Of a stretch of DNA of 53,958 bases, positions 46,779 to 53,958 are shown piece after piece. Source of the stretch: Purshia tridentata. Lineage: Eukaryota; Streptophyta; Magnoliopsida; Rosales; Rosaceae. Made by a program: the position numbers and the translations under genes. Location of the stretch: assembly GCA_003254885.1 (NCBI GenBank), contig QANT01006225.1, forward strand, positions 1-53,958, in the 5' to 3' direction. Position 1 is the first letter of the stretch. The number at the start of each line of letters is the position of its first letter. The notes below the pieces were generated by a model that worked only from the letters and a program-made list of their open reading frames with translations, did no database searches and had not been told where the DNA came from.

Positions 46779-47100
46779 CTCTGCTGTAATTATCTACCAC
46801 CGAATCAGCTACACCCAGAACACTAATCCCATCTCTCATAACAGGAAACCCACCATAATTCGCAGGAAAATTCAGTCAAATCCCACCGGAGATAGCTCCG
46901 AGCTTCGAACACGTTCTCAATGATCTCCCACAAGCCTATTCACAGAGAAGCCTAAAGATCTCAGCTTTCGCTTATCTTCTTCACCTCTCACTCTCTCTCT
47001 CTATCTCTTCCTGCCCCCCTTGCCTTTCTCTCTGACTCTCTCTCTCTATTTCCAACTCTCTGTCTTCTCTTCTTTTTGTGCTCTCTATCAGTCCATCTCA
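46779..47100 (-). promoter_or_regulatory. TIC leader and core promoter region
   Basis: Upstream of the TIC start on the minus strand the sequence is GA/AG-rich (CTCTCT runs on the plus strand at 46988-47065), a common feature of plant TATA-less promoters and 5' UTRs. No TATA box at a suitable distance. Confidence 0.5.
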
Positions 47101-47298
47101 TCCTCTTTTCCGCTATTTCACTCCGAGCGAAACCCACTCCAAACCATAGTGGACGGCCACGATGCATAAGCCACGACACATCGTCCAATCTGGACCGTAA
47201 ATTTGACCACACAACGTGCGGTCGGGATTGGCCCAAACCAACATGGCAAAATCCTCACCGTTCATTCTTAGTACCCTAACATTTCTGCCTTTTACGGC

Positions 47299-47304
47299 CA
47301 CGTG
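47299..47304. promoter_or_regulatory. G-box upstream of TIC
   Basis: CACGTG palindrome about 520 bp upstream of the TIC start codon, in context GCCACGTGTC, which also fits an ABRE core. Confidence 0.45.
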
Positions 47305-47652
47305 TCATATATTATTTTTCCTTCCTTCCCAAGCTTCCATGTTTACTTCCTCACTAGTCACTACCGATTTGGTACCTTTTTATACTATACAAATCATAAA
47401 TATATCAATAAATAATTGAAAAGATAATATTAATTGTTTATTTTGTATTTTATTCTCCTCATGAACAAGAACACTGTAGCCCACGAATCTCACGATGAAA
47501 GTGAATATTAAAAGAAGGCCTGAAATTGGCCTAAGGGACGTCGTTCCCGGCTATTTCCGGTCACACAGACCTCGGTAAAAGCAAGATGACGATCACAAGG
47601 AATCTACATGACTGCAGATAATATCGTTCCAACCAGTCAAATTCATTATTCT

Positions 47653-47660
47653 GGTCCCAC
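47653..47660. promoter_or_regulatory. TCP-type site GGTCCCAC
   Basis: Matches the class I TCP consensus GGNCCCAC. It is one of four in about 1 kb (also 47754-47761 on the other strand, 48035-48045, 48644-48651). Confidence 0.4.
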
Positions 47661-48034
47661 GTTTTGTGTTTTTATAATTAATTTTTCTTTCCAAAAAAAT
47701 ATATTATTTATTTCGGATGATTGCAAATTCTAACAATTTCCATAATCGACCAAGTGGGACCCGCCTTAATGAAACCAGACGGGCATTCAACGCACGGATC
47801 TCTCCGTTACCAGGAACCGAACTTTATGCGCCGTTGGATCTCGCTCTGACGTGGCGATAAGTGGGCATTTAAAGAAACCCCAAACCCAGATTCGTCCGAG
47901 CTGGCACCAAAACTAAAAGGACCCCGCGTGTCGATCAGTGCGCCTGATATCGGCCGTCCGCCCCGGTCCATCTAGCGGTGGATACGTGGGGGAAGTAAAA
48001 AACTCGAGTCACGGTCACGGAACTTCCGAGAAGT

Positions 48035-48045
48035 GTGGGTCCCAC
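48035..48045. promoter_or_regulatory. Palindromic TCP-type site GTGGGTCCCAC
   Basis: A perfect 11-bp near-palindrome that reads as GGNCCCAC on both strands. Class I TCP factors, including the clock factor CHE, bind this type of site. Binding here is inferred. Confidence 0.45.
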
Positions 48046-48385
48046 GTTAGCTGCCGATCTAGAAATTATTTCCTCGCGTTGGCCTATTGTCACGTTCGTG
48101 GGATATGGCAGCTTAGTGTGACGTGTACTGGGTCCAACATTTATATAAAAATAATAATAAAATGATATATTTTCCTTTTTCAATAAAAAAGCAAACAACT
48201 ACACGCGCGGTCAAATTTTACAGCGCAGTTGTAAAAGGTGGATAATAGATATATGCAAATTTTATTAAAAAAACTGAAAAAAGCGCTTTCCGTCTCTTCA
48301 CGCGCTTATAGCGGACGAGTTCACATTTAATCACCACCCAGGGGGATATAATAAAGTACATCATCCGTGGCAGTGTCATTTTCTC

Positions 48386-48412
48386 TACGTGTCCACGTAT
48401 TATTTGGACACG
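48386..48412. promoter_or_regulatory. Inverted ACGTGTCC / GGACACGT pair (ABRE-like)
   Basis: Perfect 8-bp inverted repeat with an 11-bp spacer that itself contains ACGT. ACGTGTC is the ABRE core, so this could bind two bZIP dimers. Confidence 0.45.
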
Positions 48413-48482
48413 TACCTCTTAATTTGCTGATTCGTCGCCTCGGATCTTGCTATTGGTTACCTTTCTACGCTCACAAGCAGGT

Positions 48483-48490
48483 AAATATCT
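48483..48490. promoter_or_regulatory. Evening-element-like motif AAATATCT
   Basis: The 8-base core of the evening element bound by CCA1/LHY/RVE8-type factors. It lies about 1.7 kb upstream of TIC. An 8-mer occurs by chance fairly often in AT-rich DNA. Confidence 0.3.
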
Positions 48491-48849
48491 TTTTGCACGG
48501 AAGTGAAGCGATAACCTCACCCAGCTGGGACGGTTCAGTTCGAGCAGCAGTGATGCAAAGTCTTACGGCACAGCTGGGTAGCTTAATTAGTGCTCTGCTT
48601 AAAAAAGTATAAATCTAGTAGACAAGTGTGGCCACGTCAGACAGGGCCCACTTGAAATGGTTGACCCACCATAATGGATCCTTTTCTCCAGCTTTTGTCG
48701 CTTTGCTATTCCCTCGCTATCGTGAAGTCCCCCCAAAGCCTCGCCACGTGTTTGAAAACGGTGCTACGTCATCTGCCTACGTGGCTCTGTTTATGGCCGT
48801 TTACGTACGTAACCCTAGCCGTCAACAACACCACCACACACATAATAAC

Positions 48850-51800
48850 ATAGTCACCACTCACCACCCATTAATTGATAATAATTAATGGATTTGATTG
48901 ACACATTATATAATAACACAATAGCATTAAAATATTGTCACAAGCAAAATTAGAATATAATTAAAATTTCCTAACCAAATAATAAAATAATTAATTCAAT
49001 GGTATTGCATAATTGCATAAGCATTGCAATCGAGTATTGGCTGCCCAATTGGGATATATTGAATAAATGAAATGGGAATTTGTTACTTGGGTAAGTTATG
49101 AAACAATGCCAAACTAGCTAGCTTTCCTTCAACTCTTCAATGTTCTCCAAATCACATGTTTGATTTCCATTTTCCTCATGGAGGAAAATGACAATTTATC
49201 CGCTTTGATGCGTATGTAGCTAAGTATGGATTATGCATCATCTCATTCATGAATCAAATATAAAACACAATTTAAAGTGAGTGATGTACTATTGAAAAAC
49301 GATCATCATGTTAATTGATTAGGCTTTAGATTTCATACATTCCATCCTTCTCATATAAGAAAAAAGATGAAGATCAGAATGGTGTTTAAGGCTTTGTGAT
49401 GTCACTTTGGAACTTAGGCTTGGTGCCTTGGTGGTCACCTATTTGCAATGAATAGGGGTTGTAAATGTGTAATAGCTGCAAAGTCGCATAGGTCACCTAG
49501 ACTAGAATGTAGGTTTTATTTATCTACCTCCAATTAGCCTACCTGAAATCAACATCAAGTAATTAATTACCAGATTTAGATTGACTATTTACTACAAAAA
49601 TTACACAGTTACAAGATTTTTTAACATAAATGATATGCATGTCAAGTTAGTGTAATATGATAGACTTCATTTTGACATGAAAACTTGTTTTTCATGTTGA
49701 CATATTAGGCATTGTGATTGTGAACTTGTGATTGAGACAAGATTTGGTTGCTTTGGCAAGCGAGGTAGCAGCTCAGTGTAGCGTTGGACGAGTAACCATA
49801 TGATCGATTGAGCTACAATTTCTAAAGATGTCCTTGTTTGATGGGTTGCTCATGTTGTTGCTTGAGGAGACAAAACATAAAACTAGTGATAAGAAAAAAT
49901 TGTGGAGGAAATATGGATGCTATTTAAGTTTTTGAAATTAGCCCGCTATGTAAGTTTTTAAAATTAATTCAAATACAAGAGAAAGTACGATAATAAGTTA
50001 GAATTATGAAAGAATAAATACCATTTTGAATGAATTATTTTCACATTAAAAAGAGGGATGTATTAAAATTTAGAACTAATTAAAATTGATATGTAAATCA
50101 TTTTCAGTATTTAGACACGTGAAATAAAAAAGACCAATCATGACTGGCTTGCCATAATCTTCAGGCAATGGCAACCCTTATATGCAATCTTATTCTAGTT
50201 CTTGTTCTTTCTTCGCTTATTTTAAAAAAAAGAAAGAAAAGAAAAATCTACTTCTATGATTCTATCTTGTAGGACTCGGCACATTAGTTTATTAATATAC
50301 CATATAAAATGGTTAGCTAGTCAATAAAAAAGTGAGAAAACATTTTTAATATTTGCTAACAGCTAAGAAATATTATTATATAGCACTTTGTTTATTTTAT
50401 TTTATAGTATTATTATATTAAAAATTCAGGTGGAATGAATATAACTATAATATACGAAAGCAAACCTAGTGTACGATGCTCATAGAGAAAACTTTAGTAT
50501 GAGTCTATGACACTATCGAGAAGCTGGCTAGCAAAGCTCTGTGGGCCACAAACCCTAATATAACCTATCAATTTAAGTACATCCAATAAACCCAAAAGAA
50601 AAAAATATTAGAAAAAAGACCAAGCTTTTTGGCTTTAAATTTTTGACGGTGCATTGGTGCAATGTTTAAAAGACAAAAATGCATGAGAAAGGTCCACAAA
50701 GTGGGACAAAGCGTGTAGCATCATACAGTGACTTTTACATGACTTTGTTATTTTAATTTTCTTTATAATAATCCAATCCAGTTTTGCTTCTCTCTCTCTC
50801 TCTCTCTTTTGTCTATTATAAATTTATATGTTATTGTCCTTATATCCGAGTTTTGAGCCCTAGAAAGAGGGGCCTATCTCCTCTTTAATTTGCTAAAATA
50901 CATGGAACAATTCTTTAAAGAAAGCACATTAACATTTTAAATAATAATCTATTGGAATTTGGATTATTTTGACCTAACCTAGCAATGATTCAAATATTAT
51001 ATTCACTAAAATACTAATTTCAGTGTGATAGTGGCACACGACAAGTTCGTTCATGCTCTATTACTAAAAAAGATAGGAAAGAAAAGAACACAATTATCTT
51101 GTCTTCAAATCTCAAGATCCAAGCTTATGCTTTGGACAAAAGGGTCAAGTAATTTTCTTTTGAGAGATTGCCAAGGGTTGTAGTCATGTGACAAGAAGCA
51201 ATTAAGGTGGTAATTTTGAACTTTGGATTTGTTAGCATGTCACCCTTGGTATATGTATTGGGCTTCTTGCCTCTTTGTATGGGGTACAGAGGATGTGTGA
51301 CATGTGGCAATTAGTTGTACATTTTTCTTTATTTTAATTTTCTCATTAGTACAAAGGATGACTTCCATCAATTACTCCTAAAGTATGTTTATTAGGGTAA
51401 TATTAAGTTACCTCAATAAATCGTGTCTTAATTATACTTCAACATAATTCTTGTTAGACCATAGCTAGTTGTAAAAAAAAAAAAAAGGGCACGTGTTGTG
51501 CTTTGCGGGTTTGTGAAGTGTGAAAATGACTCAACATAAATATTGGCCTTTAAGTCGATGGATGAAAATTAAAATGTCAACACGAACACGATACAAAAAT
51601 AACGAGTGAATACAATATGACCCATTTAACTGTTAATACTATTACTCATATTCATATTGAATGTTGGTTGACTCGTTTCAACCAGTCATAGCAATTTCAC
51701 ATATTAATACTCATTCACCCGTTACAAAAATAAATAAAAGTATAATCTTTCAACCAAAAAAAAAATGAATGAATTAAAAACTACTCTTATTCTTACCGAG

Positions 51801-52559
51801 TCCAAATGGATTTCACAATTAAAATGAAAACAATTCGTTAGCTTAATATGTGGTTAACAAGTCAAAGCGATTTCAACATAACACAATAAACTTTAACTTA
51901 AATATTAAAATTTTCATTCGAAATCACATTGTGTTAATGGATCGTGTATAACTTTACCAAGTCGAGTAAGACATTTGTGGTATGTCCCTGTGTAATTTAC
52001 CAAAGCGAAGAATTTCGTTTCCCCCATCACACCATTCACACACCAGTACATGCTATAAGTTACAAAGATTAATACAGCCCGTTGGTGCAAAAATCCTTTT
52101 ATTTTTAGTTTTAGTTTTAGTTTTAGTTTTTTTTATAGTAGATTCACCATACCCTGAAGAAAAGCTCACACTTATTTGATTACATAATTGTGAAAAAAAG
52201 AGAGACTTATTTTAAACAGTAAATGAGAGATGTTGGCCTCATTATTGCAGCATTTTACTTTGAAATCTTGGAGTAAAAGATTTCTCTATCTTTTAGAAAT
52301 TTTAAATATATTAGGTTACCGACTCTTGTGATATGCTGTTCACACAAGCTTTTAAACTTCTTAAGCATTATGTTTGAATAACTTAAATTCAAGTACACTA
52401 ACAACTTTATTTTCTTTCAAAAGTACGTGAAATAGAAATATCGTATTTTTATCATAATCATCCATATCTATTAAAACTGCTTTAATTTTTCAAAATGTTA
52501 GGAGAGTATGTTTGTCATTTTCTCTTTCCATTGTCAGAAAAGAGTTATTTCATTTTCAG
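48850..52559. other. Intergenic, AT-rich, no gene recognised
   Basis: A TC microsatellite lies at 50788-50807 and TTTTAG repeats at about 52102-52130. The block 51480-51960 has words such as ACACGAACACGA, GACCCATTTAAC and GTTAATGGATCGTG, which look like a decayed transposon end, but no borders could be set. Confidence 0.5.
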
Positions 52560-52562
52560 TAA

Positions 52563-52627
52563 GGGCATGTTTACTAAACGTGAATGGGAGTGAGAGCCAT
52601 TCCCATTGATGATAAGTAAACATGCCC
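52563..52627. mobile_element. Very short PIF/Harbinger-like MITE (65 bp)
   Basis: GGGCATGTTTACT at the left is the perfect inverted complement of AGTAAACATGCCC at the right, and both sides carry TAA (52560-52562 and 52628-52630). Between them the arms also hold GAATGGGAGTG and CCATTCCC, so almost the whole element can fold. TAA/TTA target duplications are typical of PIF/Harbinger elements. Confidence 0.75.
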
Positions 52628-52630
52628 TAA

Positions 52631-53958
52631 TAGTACAAATAATAATAAATAATTAAAGTGTTTAATGGTAAGCAAAATGCTTATTCTGAGTGGGTCGTCT
52701 CCAAGTGGAAAGTAGGCTGGACAAGTAAAATCTGAGCTCAGTATGCACTTCATGATTTGGGCCACATGAATTCTATTAGTCATGTATATTTTTGGGCATC
52801 TCTTATCCAACTTAATAAGCCTTATTTGTGTGGGCCGAGTCATTGTTTCTCTTTTATTGAGAAGTCCATTACTCCTTCCAATGCCCCAACCCAGCACCGC
52901 CTCGCCGCACCATTGCGCCTCCGTGCACCACCTTGCTGCACCATTGCGCCTCCCTGACACCCCCTCGCACTACCACGCCGCGGTGCCCTAACCCTGGTAT
53001 AAATTCATAAGTACCAATTTCAAGTTATGATAGTTCACCAGGAACAGCCTTATTGTTAAGATTAACATTCCCACCAGGGAAAATGAAAATGAGAAACAAA
53101 ATCATGTCCCCATAACATGATGATGAGGTAAAGCTCCCAAACTAAAAAAATTATTAACATAGAAAAGCAGAATTTATTGTCTTGTCTTTATCATTGTAAG
53201 GTCAGAGAAAATTTTACTTGCATCAAAAAGGGAAGCTAGGCTTGATGATTCAACACTCACTCACTACACACTTTCAATGATTAAATTTATTAATTATAAT
53301 TAAGTCCATTCGATAGTTGTCGATCAATTACAACACACGTATGTGTGGGTTGTAAGTTTGTAACTGATTCAATGCCTTCCCTTTTTTCTCTACCTATTTT
53401 CTCGTTTGTTCTTATTGAAAAACTGAATAGGTATTTCTTTGTTTAATCGATAGTATTTACTAATAGATAGTAATGGCATTCAGTTGAACGGTGTGCCACC
53501 GAGAAAGAGAAGAATTAATGGAACTGTGCGCCATTGATTGGATTGAATAGTGTGCCGCCGAATAAGAATATTGATCCACGGTCTTAACTCTTCAACATAA
53601 TTATTCAATATATATATATATATATATAAGTAATAATCTCAGCAGCATGTCTGCACTTTATTATTATTATTTTTTCCTAACCCCAGACACGAAGCGTTTG
53701 ATATTGATTTGTTAGTTTTAAACTTTTAGTTTAAAATTTCAAAATTAAACTTAACATATAGTCTCTACCATCTCCATTGTATACCTTATAAGCGTACGGG
53801 GTGAATCCATATCCTGTACCCTAAAAAATGGGGCTAAGAAAATAGCATTTGATGCTTGTGCTCGATGATAGATATCTCCAAAAAAAAAAAAATTATATAT
53901 ATATATATTCTGTCTTTTTCTAGGGAGGACATGCACAAATTTTAAAATTTATAGATCT
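52631..53958. other. Intergenic, no gene recognised
   Basis: A GC-rich patch at about 52880-52990 repeats GCACCATTGCGCCTCC twice within 50 bp. TA microsatellites lie at about 53608-53628 and 53893-53908. Nothing else can be supported. Confidence 0.5.

Noticed and set aside
48367..48888. Two plus-strand open frames (81 and 86 codons) in the motif-rich region upstream of TIC
   Set aside because: No domain and no start context. The openness is explained by the higher G+C. Kept only as part of the promoter region.
49740..49810. tRNA-like stretch
   Set aside because: A few words look like tRNA arms, but there is no cloverleaf with conserved T-arm and acceptor pairing.
51480..51960. Possible decayed transposon with ACACGAACACGA words
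   Set aside because: No ends, flank duplication or coding remnant could be defined.
52100..52130. TTTTAG repeat as an interstitial telomere
   Set aside because: Plant telomere repeats are TTTAGGG; this run lacks the GG.

Overview
This is nuclear DNA from a eudicot plant. Three genes have the spliced, AT-rich-intron structure and protein sequence of land-plant genes (COP9 signalosome subunit 7, a VMP1/KMS-type membrane protein, TIME FOR COFFEE). The spacers hold plant-type LTR, hAT, PIF/Harbinger and foldback elements. A woody rosid such as a member of the Rosaceae fits the look of the sequence, but that is an impression and not proven here. Six single N positions mark contig joins, and at least three have duplicated flanks.

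Layout. Positions 1-6656 are a minus-strand, non-autonomous Ty3/gypsy-like LTR retrotransposon cut by the left window edge. It has a partial 3' LTR, polypurine tract, tandem arrays, a broken integrase C-terminus, a GC-rich spacer, a primer binding site and a 5' LTR. A PIF-like MITE follows (6720-7003). Positions 7954-12931 hold a tandem duplication of a single-exon ERF transcription factor gene with its promoter. The first copy is intact (8215-8937). The second (11137-11850) has its C-terminus cut by an 833-bp hAT-like insertion with an 8-bp target duplication. Positions 14792-19725 (minus) are a complete nine-exon CSN7 gene. Positions 20940-23890 are a hAT-like element filled with a ~374-bp satellite-like array. 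Positions 27371-31543 (plus) are a complete eight-exon KMS1/VMP1-like gene. Positions 31.9-40.7 kb are mostly gene-free but hold a candidate microRNA-like hairpin near 35.9 kb and a third hAT-like element (36119-37235) that contains an assembly join. Positions 40683-46778 (minus) are a complete twelve-exon TIME FOR COFFEE gene. The TIC upstream region (46.8-48.9 kb) is unusually rich in ACGT-core, TCP-type and evening-element-like motifs. The last 5 kb is gene-free.

The genes do not form a pathway. CSN7 acts in cullin deneddylation, KMS1 in the early secretory pathway and ER membrane, TIC in the nucleus on the circadian clock, and the ERFs in stress and hormone transcription. I found no previously undescribed multi-gene system. 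The most interesting points are the hAT-truncated ERF duplicate, two GC-AG introns, a duplicated splice donor and polyglutamine tracts in TIC, the dense motif cluster upstream of TIC, the hairpin candidate, and the repeat-filled non-autonomous elements. Exon boundaries were derived by hand from splice sites, reading frame and remembered family sequence, without transcript support.
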